Below are positions 33,123 through 41,843 of a stretch of DNA of 64,000 nt, one piece after another. Position numbers and translations under genes: made by a program. The stretch comes from JANMJD01 sp963828405 (GTDB taxonomy: Bacteria; Actinomycetota; Acidimicrobiia; Acidimicrobiales; Ilumatobacteraceae). Numbering within the stretch: position 1 is the first letter of the stretch; each line of letters begins with the position of its first letter. The stretch lies in assembly GCA_963828405.1 (NCBI GenBank), contig CAWHEG010000002.1:117874-181873 (forward strand), in the 5' to 3' direction. The notes below the pieces were generated by a model. It saw nothing but the letters and a program-made list of their open reading frames with translations. It searched no databases and had not been told where the DNA came from.

Positions 33123-34117
33123 TCGCCCTGCTTCGACGGCGTACCGATGGCGATCATCCGCTCGACCGACAGCCGGGCGCGGGCGGCGATGTCGGCCGGT
33201 ACGTCGACGACGTCGGTGCCCTCGCGCAACGACCGCAGGAGCTTGGCCGGTGTGATCATCTTCATGTACTTGCAGACGGCGGCCCGGTTGACGGGCTCGA
33301 AGACGACGAGCGGGTTGGCCCTGGTCAGCTGGTGGAGCATGCCGGTCTCGGTGGCCACGAGCACCTTCGCCGCCTTGGTCTGGCGCGCCGCCTCGACCAT
33401 CCCCGAGGTGGACAGGATCCTGGTCCTCCCGGCGGGCACCACACCGGAGGAGGCCAGGTAGAGGGCGCTCGTGGCGCACCCGCACTCGGGGTGGATGAAC
33501 AGTTCTGCGTCGGGTTCGGCCTCGACCCGGGCCTTCAGCTCGGCGCCATTGATGCCGGCGTGGACGTGGCACTCGCCCATCCAGATGTGCATGTTCGTCC
33601 GGCCCGTGAGGCGCTGCACGTGGGCGCCGAGGAACTGGTCGGGGCAGAACAGCACCTCGGTGTCGGCGGGGATCGAGCCGACGACGTCGACGGCGTTGGA
33701 CGAGGTGCAGCAGATGTCGGTCTCCGCCTTGACCGCGGCGGTCGTGTTGACGTACGAGACGACGACCGCGCCGGGATGCTCCGCCTTCCAGGCGCGCAAC
33801 TCGGCCGCCGTGATCGTGTCGGCCAGCGAGCAGCCGGCCTTCTCGTCGGGGATGATCACCGTCTTGTCGGGACTCAGGATCTTTGCCGTCTCGGCCATGA
33901 AGTGCACGCCGCAGAAGATGATCGTGGATGCCTCGACCGTGGCCGCCACCCGTGACAACCCGAGCGAATCCCCGACGTGATCGGCCACGTCCTGGATCTC
34001 CGGGAGCTGGTAGTTGTGGGCGAGGATCACCGCGTCGCGCTCACGGGCGAGACGCTTGACCTCACTCGCCCAGTCGCGGTACTCGGCAGCCGACAGCCCG
34101 GTCTCGGTGGTGGTCAC
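33119..34117 (-). CDS. nadA: Quinolinate synthase
   Basis: NadA condenses iminoaspartate with dihydroxyacetone phosphate to quinolinate using a [4Fe-4S] cluster. The 332-residue protein has ILAHNYQLPEIQDVADHVGDS, three cluster cysteines in FCGVHFMAE, SSNA-preceding CCTSSNAV and PECGC, and GECHVHAG. I chose the GTG at 34117 because GGGCCAAGGG lies just upstream and the alignment begins there. It is the first gene of the nadABC operon. No NrtR or NiaR-type site is evident in the 68 bases upstream. Confidence 0.95.
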   Translation of the reverse strand: MTTTETGLSAAEYRDWASEVKRLARERDAVILAHNYQLPEIQDVADHVGDSLGLSRVAATVEASTIIFCGVHFMAETAKILSPDKTVIIPDEKAGCSLADTITAAELRAWKAEHPGAVVVSYVNTTAAVKAETDICCTSSNAVDVVGSIPADTEVLFCPDQFLGAHVQRLTGRTNMHIWMGECHVHAGINGAELKARVEAEPDAELFIHPECGCATSALYLASSGVVPAGRTRILSTSGMVEAARQTKAAKVLVATETGMLHQLTRANPLVVFEPVNRAAVCKYMKMITPAKLLRSLREGTDVVDVPADIAARARLSVERMIAIGTPSKQGE

Positions 34118-34185
34118 CCTTGGCCCTTTCGATCGGAATCCAGATCTCAGGCTAGGCCAACGACATCTACTCGGGCGCCAGCCGG

Positions 34186-34608
34186 TCAGGCGGCCCGACG
34201 AACCACCCGAGCGGCGGCGGCGGCCAGTTCGCCTGTCGCCTCGCCCGGCTCGATCTCCTCGCCGTTCGCCAGGTCGCGCACGTGGAACGCCGGAGCGCCG
34301 CTCCAGCCGACGACGACCACCACCATCACCAGCCGTAGCACCGGCCGGCAACCTACGCGGCGATGCGCCCAACCGAGGGCGACGAGGCCGAGCGCGTCGT
34401 ACTGCTCGACCGTGCCGGGCCCGGCCAGGGCGAGCAACTCGTACGGGTCGCCATCGGCCACGGCGATGAACCGGGCAGCGCCGGGGCGGTCGTCGGCGAC
34501 CCCCTCGGGGTCGTTGACCGTGACGCCGTAGAGGCGGGCCGCCGGCGGGCACGGTGACCACTCGGCCAGCTGGCGCCCCAACCAGCGGGCGAGATGCGCA
34601 TGTGTCAT
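34186..34608 (-). CDS. Conserved hypothetical protein (140 aa)
   Basis: Not recognised. The N-terminus (HLARWLGRQLAEWSPCPPAA) is helical. The middle (RFIAVADGDPYELLALAGPG) could be a small alpha/beta domain. Near residue 93 a short hydrophobic strand (LRLVMVVVVVGWSG) is followed by an Ala-rich helical tail. It lies between nadA and the divergent leuC. A GTG one codon before the ATG is an equally possible start. No function can be proposed. Confidence 0.55.
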   Translation of the reverse strand: MTHAHLARWLGRQLAEWSPCPPAARLYGVTVNDPEGVADDRPGAARFIAVADGDPYELLALAGPGTVEQYDALGLVALGWAHRRVGCRPVLRLVMVVVVVGWSGAPAFHVRDLANGEEIEPGEATGELAAAAARVVRRAA

Positions 34609-34668
34609 CACCGCAGGTGTGCCCGCCGACGGTCCCCTCGGCAAGTGGGCGAGCGATGCGCCGCTGCC

Positions 34669-34674
34669 TACACT
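34669..34674 (+). promoter_or_regulatory. -10 box (TACACT) of leuCD
   Basis: TACACT lies about 70 bases before the leuC ATG, leaving a leader of roughly 60 bases. I looked for a leucine-codon leader peptide there and found none with a start codon. Confidence 0.4.
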
Positions 34675-34743
34675 GACCCCGCTGCTCGACGACCCGTCCG
34701 CCCCCGAGACACGCCACACGGAAAGAACTGGAGGTCCGCCGGC

Positions 34744-36144
34744 ATGGCCGGGACCACGCTCCCCCAAAAGGTCTGGGACCGCCACGTGGTGCACAGCGCA
34801 CCGGGCGAACCCGATCTGCTCTACATCGATCTGCACCTCATCCACGAGGTGACCAGCCCGCAGGCCTTCGACGGACTGCGCCTCTCGGGCCGCGGCGTGC
34901 GCCGGCCCGAGCTGACGGTGGCGACCGAGGACCACAACGTCCCGACCGCCGACATCCACCTGCCGATCGCCGATCCGGTCTCCGCCCGCCAGATCGAGGT
35001 GCTGCGGGCGAACGCAGCCGAGTTCGGCATCACCAACTTCCCGATGGGCCACGCCGACCAGGGCATCGTGCACGTCATCGGACCCGAGCAGGGCCGCACG
35101 CTGCCCGGGATGACGATCGTCTGCGGCGATTCTCACACGGCGACCCACGGGGCCTTCGGGGCGCTCGCCTTCGGCATCGGCACCTCCGAGGTCGAGCACG
35201 TGCTCGCCACCCAGACGCTGCCGCAGGCCCGCCCGAAGTGGATGTCGGTCACCGTCGAGGGCGATCTGCCCGCCGACGTCACGGCCAAGGACGTGATCCT
35301 GGCGATCATCGGCCGGATCGGCACCGGCGGCGGCATCGGCCACGTCATCGAGTACCGCGGCCCGGCCATTCGGGCGCTGTCGATGGAGGGCCGGATGACG
35401 CTGTGCAACATGTCGATCGAAGCCGGCGCCAAGGCCGGCCTGGTCGCGCCCGACGAGACCACCTTCGCCTACCTGGCCGGGCGTGACCACGCTCCCCGGG
35501 GCGCCGACTGGGAGGCGGCCGTCGCCTACTGGCGCACGCTGGTCTCCGACGACGACGCCGTCTGGGACACCGAGGTCGTGCTCGACGCCTCGACGCTTCG
35601 CCCCCAGATCTCCTGGGGGACGAACCCCGCCCAGGTGGTCCCGATCGACGGCACCATCCCCGATCCCGGTTCGTTCGCCGACGCCACGACGCGCGAGTCG
35701 GTCGTCCGCGCCCTCGAGTACATGGGCCTCGAGCCGGGCACGCCGATGCGCGCCATCACCGTCGACACCGTGTTCATCGGCTCCTGCACCAACTCGCGCA
35801 TCGAGGACCTGCGCGCCGCGGCCGCGGTGATGCGCGGCCGCACCGTGACGGTCCCGCGGGTGATGGTCGTACCGGGCAGCCACCGAGTCAAGGCCCAGGC
35901 CGAAGCCGAGGGTCTGCCCGAGGTCTTCCGCGCCGCCGGCGCCGACTGGCGCGAACCGGGCTGCTCGATGTGCCTGGCGATGAACCCCGACAAGCTCGCC
36001 CGGGGCGAACGGGCCGCTTCGACCAGCAATCGCAACTTCGAGGGCCGCCAGGGCCCGGGCGGCCGAACCCACCTCGTCTCCCCCGCCGTCGCCGCCGCCA
36101 CCGCCGTCGCCGGCCACTTTGCCACCCCCGAGGACCTGGCGTGA
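34744..36144 (+). CDS. leuC: 3-isopropylmalate dehydratase large subunit
   Basis: LeuC with LeuD isomerises 2-isopropylmalate to 3-isopropylmalate and, in the CimA route, citramalate to 3-methylmalate. The aconitase-type protein has 466 residues. Key segments are QKVWDRHVV, VCGDSHTATHGAFGALAFGIG, then FIGSCTNSR (first cluster Cys) and PGCSMCLAMNPD (two further cluster Cys), and TSNRNFEGRQG. A GGAGG Shine-Dalgarno stands 9 bases before the ATG. leuD follows after 31 bases. Confidence 0.96.
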   Translation: MAGTTLPQKVWDRHVVHSAPGEPDLLYIDLHLIHEVTSPQAFDGLRLSGRGVRRPELTVATEDHNVPTADIHLPIADPVSARQIEVLRANAAEFGITNFPMGHADQGIVHVIGPEQGRTLPGMTIVCGDSHTATHGAFGALAFGIGTSEVEHVLATQTLPQARPKWMSVTVEGDLPADVTAKDVILAIIGRIGTGGGIGHVIEYRGPAIRALSMEGRMTLCNMSIEAGAKAGLVAPDETTFAYLAGRDHAPRGADWEAAVAYWRTLVSDDDAVWDTEVVLDASTLRPQISWGTNPAQVVPIDGTIPDPGSFADATTRESVVRALEYMGLEPGTPMRAITVDTVFIGSCTNSRIEDLRAAAAVMRGRTVTVPRVMVVPGSHRVKAQAEAEGLPEVFRAAGADWREPGCSMCLAMNPDKLARGERAASTSNRNFEGRQGPGGRTHLVSPAVAAATAVAGHFATPEDLA

Positions 36145-36175
36145 GCCGGTTCCCCACGAGCGAAGGGTCCCGCCG

Positions 36176-36766
36176 ATGAAGGAAGTCCATGTGGTCTCGG
36201 GTACGGGGGTGCCGTTGCGGCGCTCCGATGTCGACACCGATCAGATCATCCCCGCCGAGTGGCTCAAGCGGGTGGAGCGCACCGGCTTCGAGAAGGGTCT
36301 GTTCTCGGCGTGGAAGGACGACCGCAACTTCGTGCTGAACGACGAGCGGTTCAGCGGTGCCTCCATCCTCGTCGCCGGCCCGGCGTTCGGGGTCGGGTCG
36401 TCGCGCGAGCACGCCGTGTGGGCGATCCAGCAGGCCGGGTTCGAGGCGGTCATCGCCCCGAGCTTCTCGGACATCTTCCGCAACAACTGCACCAAGAACG
36501 GCCTGGTGCCCGTCGTGCTCCCCGAGACCGCCGTCGAGCGGATCTGGGAGGCGATCGAGGCCGATCCGGTAACGGCGATCATCGTCGACATGGAGCGGCT
36601 GGTCGTCGAGGTCCCGGCCATCGGGCTCGTCGAGCCGTTCCCGATGGAGGCGCAGAACCGGCACCGCTTCCTCCACGGCCTCGACGACGTCGGCATCACG
36701 CTCTCGCACGCCGCGGCCATCGACGCCTTCGAGTCGACCCGCCCGGCCTGGCTCCCCACCGCCTGA
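36176..36766 (+). CDS. leuD: 3-isopropylmalate dehydratase small subunit
   Basis: LeuD is the swivel subunit of the isomerase. It is 196 residues long with DVDTDQIIPAEWLK, FGVGSSREHAVWA and SFSDIFRNNCTKNGLVPV, the standard substrate-binding segments. I chose the ATG at 36176 because the GAAGGG stretch lies upstream and the alignment begins with VVSGTGVPL. It is co-transcribed with leuC. Confidence 0.95.
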   Translation: MKEVHVVSGTGVPLRRSDVDTDQIIPAEWLKRVERTGFEKGLFSAWKDDRNFVLNDERFSGASILVAGPAFGVGSSREHAVWAIQQAGFEAVIAPSFSDIFRNNCTKNGLVPVVLPETAVERIWEAIEADPVTAIIVDMERLVVEVPAIGLVEPFPMEAQNRHRFLHGLDDVGITLSHAAAIDAFESTRPAWLPTA

Positions 36767-36803
36767 CGCCCGAGTGGCGGCGCCGGAATGGCGCGACCGG
36801 GCC

Positions 36804-37622
36804 TCACCCTTCGGGACGGGGCCGGGCGTTGGCCGCCTTCATCACCGCCAGCACGTTGGTGCGCAGCTCCTGGACCGATTCCTGGCGGCCGGCCAGCGCC
36901 TGCAGGTCCGAGCCGGCGCGGATCGCCGAACGGGTCCCGAGGATGTCGGCCTGACGGTGGACGAGCCGTTTGTTGATCTGCGCCAGATCGGTGGCGACAC
37001 CGGCCACCCGCGACGCCACGCGCAGCACCTCGCGGTCGAGATCGCCGGCGGGGAACGCCCGGTTCGCCCAGCCGATCGCCGCCGACTCGGCACCGGTCAT
37101 CTCGTCGCCGGTGAGCATCACCTCCATCGCCCGGCGCATGCCGAGCAGCGCGGTGTGATACGGCCAGTCGGGCGGGCTGAGCACGCGGACCACCGGGTAC
37201 GAGATCCGGGCGTCCTCGGCGGCGTAGACCAGGTCACAGGCCTGGGCGAGCTCGGTGGCACCCCCGATGCACAGGCCGTGCACCTGGGCGATGACCGGCT
37301 TGGCGAGGTCCCAGATGGAGAACCACGACTCGCTCACGTGGCGCGACCACACGCCGTCGCCGGGAGCGGTGTGATACGGCGGATGATCGAGAAGACCGCC
37401 GCTCAGGTCGTATCCCGCCGAGAAGCACACCCCGGCGCCGCGCACGATCGTCACCCGGACGTCGGGGTCGTGGTCATGGGCCTGGAGCGCTCCGAGGAGG
37501 GCGACGCGCAGCGGTGTGGAGATCGCGTTGCGCTTGTCGGGTCGGTTGAGGGTCACCCGGGCGACGTGTTCGGCCGGGCGGTCGATGATCACGAGTTGTT
37601 CGTCGGGCGGGTTCGGCTCCAT
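36804..37622 (-). CDS. Enoyl-CoA hydratase/isomerase family protein
   Basis: A 272-residue crotonase-fold protein. The first oxyanion-hole strand is VRGAGVCFSAGYDLSGG, with NRPDKRNAIS before it. The second is AQVHGLCIGGATELAQACDLVYA, where the residue corresponding to the usual first catalytic Glu position needs alignment. SYPVVRVLSPPDWPYH is atypical; most relatives have a Glu-containing segment there. So it may act on an unusual CoA ester or be a related hydrolase or isomerase. I chose the ATG at 37622 because upstream in-frame sequence is not conserved. It is convergent with leuD. Confidence 0.82.
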   Translation of the reverse strand: MEPNPPDEQLVIIDRPAEHVARVTLNRPDKRNAISTPLRVALLGALQAHDHDPDVRVTIVRGAGVCFSAGYDLSGGLLDHPPYHTAPGDGVWSRHVSESWFSIWDLAKPVIAQVHGLCIGGATELAQACDLVYAAEDARISYPVVRVLSPPDWPYHTALLGMRRAMEVMLTGDEMTGAESAAIGWANRAFPAGDLDREVLRVASRVAGVATDLAQINKRLVHRQADILGTRSAIRAGSDLQALAGRQESVQELRTNVLAVMKAANARPRPEG

Positions 37623-37677
37623 CGGCCGATCCTGCCATGAGCGGGTCACCGCTCCGGCCTCCGACCCCGGCGGCCCG

Positions 37678-38721
37678 TCAACCGGGCTCGTCCTGGGTGC
37701 CGGCCAGCTCGGCGAGCAGCTCGAGCGCCTCGGCCCGTTCGGCACGGACGATCAACCCGGTCAGGCCGCGGGCCTCCCACGACGGCCACCGGCCGCGGAT
37801 CCGCGCCGGCGATCCGTAGAGGCCGCCCTCGTCGAGGTACTCGTCGGGAACGGCGGCCACCGCCTCGTCCTTGCGACCGGCCGACCACAGCTCCTGGATG
37901 CGCTCGGCGGCGTCGGGGAAGCCTCGGCGGGCCATCGCCTCCCGGTGGTAGTTGTGCGTCGCCGAGCCCATCCCGCCGACGTACATCGCCGTCAGCGGCC
38001 GTAGCGCGTCGAACGCCGCACCGACGTCGTCGGTGATCGCCACCTGGCAGCCGGCGAAGACGGCGAGCGGGCCGGCGGGCCCGCTGCGTCGGGCCAGCCC
38101 CCGCCCGATGGCCTCGGCGTAGACCGCCGCTCCGTCGACCCCCCAGCCCATCGGCAGGAACCCGTCGGCCACCTCGGCCGCCAGGGCGCTGTTGGCCATC
38201 CCGCCGGCGGCGATCCAGATCTCGATGCCCGGCGACGGATGGAGGATCGAGCGCAACGGCTTGCCCTGTCCTGTCGAGCCGGGTCCGACGTAGGGAAGCG
38301 GGTAGTCGACGCCGTCGTGGCGGGACGGTTCGCGGGCCAGCACGGTGCGCATCACCTCGACGTACTCGCGCAGGCGCCGGTTGGGCACGCCCCACGGGGC
38401 GCCGTACCACCCCTCGACGATCTGCGGCCCCGACACCCCGAGCCCGATGATCGTGCGGCCGCCCCCGGCCAGCGCGTCGATCGTCATCGCATGCATCGCC
38501 GTCGCCGTCGGGGTGCGGGCGGCGATCTGCACGACACCGGTGGCCAGACGGATCCGGGTGGTCAGGGCGGCCAGGTAGGCCAGCGGCGACAGGGCGTCGG
38601 AGCCGTACGCCTCGGCCGTCCACACCGAGTGGAACCCGAGCGCTTCGGCACGCCGCACCCGTTCGACGGGCACCTCGAGACGCTCACCGCGGTAGAGATC
38701 GAGACCGAGGCCGAGCTTCAT
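37678..38721 (-). CDS. LLM-class F420-dependent oxidoreductase
   Basis: A 347-residue luciferase-like TIM-barrel enzyme. The start MKLGLGLDLYRGE, then RRAEALGFHSVWTAEAYGSD, and RIRLATGVVQIAARTPTATAM followed by IIGLGVSGPQIVEGWYG and EIWIAAGGMAN are typical of F420-using members. The substrate is unknown. A TACGGT box ends 7 bases before the ATG, so leaderless transcription is likely. The neighbouring gene, 55 bases on, is the crotonase-fold protein, suggesting a joint role in acyl-CoA metabolism, but that is a guess. Confidence 0.85.
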   Translation of the reverse strand: MKLGLGLDLYRGERLEVPVERVRRAEALGFHSVWTAEAYGSDALSPLAYLAALTTRIRLATGVVQIAARTPTATAMHAMTIDALAGGGRTIIGLGVSGPQIVEGWYGAPWGVPNRRLREYVEVMRTVLAREPSRHDGVDYPLPYVGPGSTGQGKPLRSILHPSPGIEIWIAAGGMANSALAAEVADGFLPMGWGVDGAAVYAEAIGRGLARRSGPAGPLAVFAGCQVAITDDVGAAFDALRPLTAMYVGGMGSATHNYHREAMARRGFPDAAERIQELWSAGRKDEAVAAVPDEYLDEGGLYGSPARIRGRWPSWEARGLTGLIVRAERAEALELLAELAGTQDEPG

Positions 38722-38728
38722 CGCCCCG

Positions 38729-38734
38729 ACCGTA
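38729..38734 (-). promoter_or_regulatory. -10 box (TACGGT) of the LLM oxidoreductase gene
   Basis: Minus-strand TACGGT ends 7 bases before the ATG at 38721. Confidence 0.5.
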
Positions 38735-38806
38735 CCGAACGCCCCGGGCCGCAGGGAGACTGCAGCGTGGCTCCGGCCGCGGCCGCGGTGGCCGGGCGGT
38801 GACCGA

Positions 38807-40126
38807 TCAGCTCGCCGGTGCGGCGACCGGCTCGACGAACGAGCTGAGGTCCTTCAGCCGCTTGTCGTTGGAGAACACCTCGATCGGCGGCACCTGGTCG
38901 AGGCGCAACTGGCGCTGGATGATCAGGCAGGCGAGATGCTGGTTGTACTCCGCCAGCGTGACCGCCCACCCGTCGCGCCCGGCGCGCGCCGTGCGGCCGC
39001 TGCGGTGCAGGTAGTCCTTGGAATCCTTGGCCGGGGTGTGGTGGATCACGACGTCGATGCCGTCGACGTCGATGCCGCGGGCGGCCACGTCGGTGGCGAC
39101 CAGCACGGCCAACTCACCCCGGGCGAAACGGGCCAGCGCCCGGTCGCGCATCGGCTGGGGCAGATCACCGTGGATCGCCGCGCACGGCACGTCGAGATCC
39201 TGCAGGCTGGCGGCGACCTTGTCGCAGCTGCGCTTGGTCTCGCAGAACACGAGGGCCCGTTCGACCTCACGGGAGATCGAGGCGATCACCTTGTCCTTGT
39301 CCATGTGGTGCACGCCGAGGAACAGGTGGTGCATCGTGCCGACCGTCTCGGTCGACGAGTGCAGCGAGACCTCGACCGGTGCGGTCATGTACTGGCGGAT
39401 GAGATGGCCGACATCGCCGTCGAGCGTGGCCGAGAAGAGCATCGTCTGGTGGGGGTGGGTGATCCGGCGCAGGATCCAGTCGACCTGCGGGGTGAAGCCG
39501 TCGTCGGCCATCCGGTCGGCCTCGTCGAGCACCACGACCTGGATGTCCGACAGCTCGACCTCGCCCTCTTTGAGCAGGTCGATCAGCCGTAGCGGGGTCG
39601 CCACGACGACGTCCATCCCCAGCTCGAGGTGACGCACCTGGGAGCCCCGCGACGACCCGCCGTAGACGGCGAGCACGCTACGACCGCAGTGCTTGGCGAT
39701 CGGTTCGAGCACGCTGGCCACCTGTTGGGCCAGTTCACGGGTCGGGACGAGGACCAGGGCACGCGGTTTGCGCGGCTCGCTGCCGGGGTCGATGCCGGCG
39801 AGCAACGGCACGCCGAAGGCGAGCGTCTTGCCCGAACCGGTTCGAGCACGCCCGCAGACGTCGACGCCGGTGAGGGCCACCGGTATCGCTTCGATCTGGA
39901 TGGCGAACGGCTCGGCGAACCCGCAGGCGGCAAGGCCGGCATCGATCTCGTCGGGGACTCCCAGGCGGGAGAAGCCGGTCGGTGTGGGCACGGCGACCGT
40001 CGGCCCGGAGGAGACGATCGTCGGCACGGCGGGCAGCAGGCCCTGAGGGCCGTCGGCATGGGTGGATGAGCGACGACGTGAGCGCCGCGGGCGACCGGAG
40101 TCCGATCGCGTGGTGATGTCAGGCAT
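38807..40126 (-). CDS. DEAD-box ATP-dependent RNA helicase
   Basis: A 439-residue RNA helicase. All core motifs are present: Q-motif region FAEPFAIQIEAIP, GRARTGSGKT (I), PTRELAQQ (Ia), VLDEADRM (II), LFSATL (III), LVATDVAARGIDV (V) and HRSGRTARAG (VI). In motif I the usual Ala-x-Thr reads ARTGSGKT, common in actinobacterial RhlE-like helicases. An Arg/Ser-rich N-terminal extension of about 40 residues and only a short C-terminal tail follow. I chose the ATG at 40126; upstream in-frame sequence is low-complexity. Confidence 0.9.
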   Translation of the reverse strand: MPDITTRSDSGRPRRSRRRSSTHADGPQGLLPAVPTIVSSGPTVAVPTPTGFSRLGVPDEIDAGLAACGFAEPFAIQIEAIPVALTGVDVCGRARTGSGKTLAFGVPLLAGIDPGSEPRKPRALVLVPTRELAQQVASVLEPIAKHCGRSVLAVYGGSSRGSQVRHLELGMDVVVATPLRLIDLLKEGEVELSDIQVVVLDEADRMADDGFTPQVDWILRRITHPHQTMLFSATLDGDVGHLIRQYMTAPVEVSLHSSTETVGTMHHLFLGVHHMDKDKVIASISREVERALVFCETKRSCDKVAASLQDLDVPCAAIHGDLPQPMRDRALARFARGELAVLVATDVAARGIDVDGIDVVIHHTPAKDSKDYLHRSGRTARAGRDGWAVTLAEYNQHLACLIIQRQLRLDQVPPIEVFSNDKRLKDLSSFVEPVAAPAS

Positions 40127-40247
40127 GTGGTTCGAGGTGGTGCCGGGCCCGCCATCGGGCACCTGACACGTCGTCAGATTACCGTGCGCGGGCCCGGAAT
40201 CCCCGTCGCGGGTCCGCTGCCCATCGTGACCGGCACGATCGGCTCGG

Positions 40248-40253
40248 TAAGGT
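40248..40253 (+). promoter_or_regulatory. -10 box (TAAGGT) of the acyl-CoA synthetase gene
   Basis: TAAGGT ends 8 bases before the ATG at 40262. Confidence 0.45.
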
Positions 40254-40261
40254 CGGCGGTC

Positions 40262-41821
40262 ATGAAGGTGCCCCTGACGATCAACGACCACCTCCGCCGG
40301 GCCGTCGAGCTGTACCCCCACCGGATCGGCGTCGTCGACGAGCCCGACCAACCGGCCCCTTCGTGGGGATCGCTCACCTACGCCCAGATGAACGAACGCT
40401 CACGGGCGATCGCCGCCGGGCTGGACGCCCTGGGCATCGCCCCCGGCGAGCGGGTGGCGATCGTCAGCCACAACTCGGCCCGGCTGTTGACGGCGTTCTT
40501 CGGGGTGTCGGGCAGCGGGCGCATCCTCGTGCCGATCAACTTCCGCCTCGTCGCCGAGGAGGTCAAGTACATCATCTCGCACTGCGGCGCACGGGTCTTA
40601 CTGGTCGACCCCGAGCTCGACGAGGCGCTCGCCGGCGTGGTCTGCGAGCACAAGCTGGTGATCGGCGCGGAAGGCGACGAGGCGCTGATGAGGTTCGGCG
40701 CCGATCCGCGTCCGTGGGCGGGCGACGAGGACGCCACGGCCACGATCAACTACACCAGCGGCACGACCGCCCGGCCCAAGGGCGTGCAGCTGACCCACCG
40801 CAACCTGTGGCTCAACTCGGTCACCTTCGGCTGGCACCTCGGCATCGACGACCGCGACGTCTACCTGCACACGCTGCCCCAGTTCCACTGCAACGGCTGG
40901 GGCGTGCTCTACGCCGTGACAGCGATGGGCGGGCGACACGTCATCCTCCGCAAGGTGGACGGCGCCGAGATCCTGCGGCGGGTGGCGATGCACGGGGTGA
41001 CGGTGATGTGCGGGGCCCCGGCCGTCGCCAACGCGATCCTCGACGCCGCGGCGTCCTGGGACGGGCCGATCCCCGGCCGCGACCGCGTGCGGATCGTGGT
41101 CGCCGGCGCTCCCCCGCCGAGCCGCACCATCGAGCGGATCGAGACCGAGCTCGGCTGGGAGCTGATCCAGATCTACGGTCTCACCGAGACGACGCCGCTG
41201 CTGACGATGAACCGGGCCCGGGCCGAGACCGACGCGCTGACCCCCTCCGAGCGGGCCGTCGCCCTCAGCCGTGCCGGCGGCCCGGCGATCGGGATCGAGG
41301 TGCGCATCTCCCCCGACGGAGAGGTGCTCGCCCGCGGCAACCACGTCATGGGCGGCTACTGGGAGCAGCCCGAGGCGACCGCCGAGGCGATCAAGCCCGC
41401 CGCGGACGATCCCGACGGGCCGCTGTGGTTCCACACCGGCGACGGGGGCTCCCTCGACGCCGAGATGTACGTGACCATCTCGGATCGCAAGAAGGACGTG
41501 ATCATCTCCGGTGGCGAGAACGTGTCGTCGATCGAGACCGAGGACGCCATCTTCAGCCATCCGGAGGTGGCCGAGGTCGCCGTCATCGGGGTGCCCGACG
41601 AGAAGTGGGGCGAAATGGTGATGGCGCTGGTGGTCCGCACTCCCGGTTCCGAGCTGACCGAGGACCAGCTGATCGCCTACACGAGGACGAAGCTGGCCGG
41701 CTACAAGTGCCCCAAGCGGGTCGAGTTCCGCGATGCCCTGGCCCGCACGGCCACCGGCAAGCTGCAGAAGTTCAAGCTGCGCGAGCCCTACTGGGCCGGC
41801 CAGTCCCGCCAGGTCCACTGA
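40262..41821 (+). CDS. Acyl-CoA synthetase (AMP-forming)
   Basis: A 519-residue acyl-adenylate-forming enzyme activating a carboxylic acid to its CoA thioester. Signatures are INYTSGTTARPKGVQLTHRN (P-loop), QIYGLTETTPL (motif II), WFHTGDGGSLDAEMYVTISDRKKDVIISGGENVSS across the hinge region, and the C-terminal catalytic lysine in TATGKLQKFKLR. It resembles medium-chain acyl-CoA synthetases of the FadD/AlkK type. It is monocistronic, divergent from the helicase and convergent with the carbamoylase. Confidence 0.9.
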   Translation: MKVPLTINDHLRRAVELYPHRIGVVDEPDQPAPSWGSLTYAQMNERSRAIAAGLDALGIAPGERVAIVSHNSARLLTAFFGVSGSGRILVPINFRLVAEEVKYIISHCGARVLLVDPELDEALAGVVCEHKLVIGAEGDEALMRFGADPRPWAGDEDATATINYTSGTTARPKGVQLTHRNLWLNSVTFGWHLGIDDRDVYLHTLPQFHCNGWGVLYAVTAMGGRHVILRKVDGAEILRRVAMHGVTVMCGAPAVANAILDAAASWDGPIPGRDRVRIVVAGAPPPSRTIERIETELGWELIQIYGLTETTPLLTMNRARAETDALTPSERAVALSRAGGPAIGIEVRISPDGEVLARGNHVMGGYWEQPEATAEAIKPAADDPDGPLWFHTGDGGSLDAEMYVTISDRKKDVIISGGENVSSIETEDAIFSHPEVAEVAVIGVPDEKWGEMVMALVVRTPGSELTEDQLIAYTRTKLAGYKCPKRVEFRDALARTATGKLQKFKLREPYWAGQSRQVH

Positions 41822-41843
41822 GGACTCGGGGACCGGCGGTCGA

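Noticed and set aside
34675..34743. Leucine leader peptide before leuC
   Set aside because: A few Leu codons occur, but no start codon, stop or terminator hairpin forms a leader arrangement.
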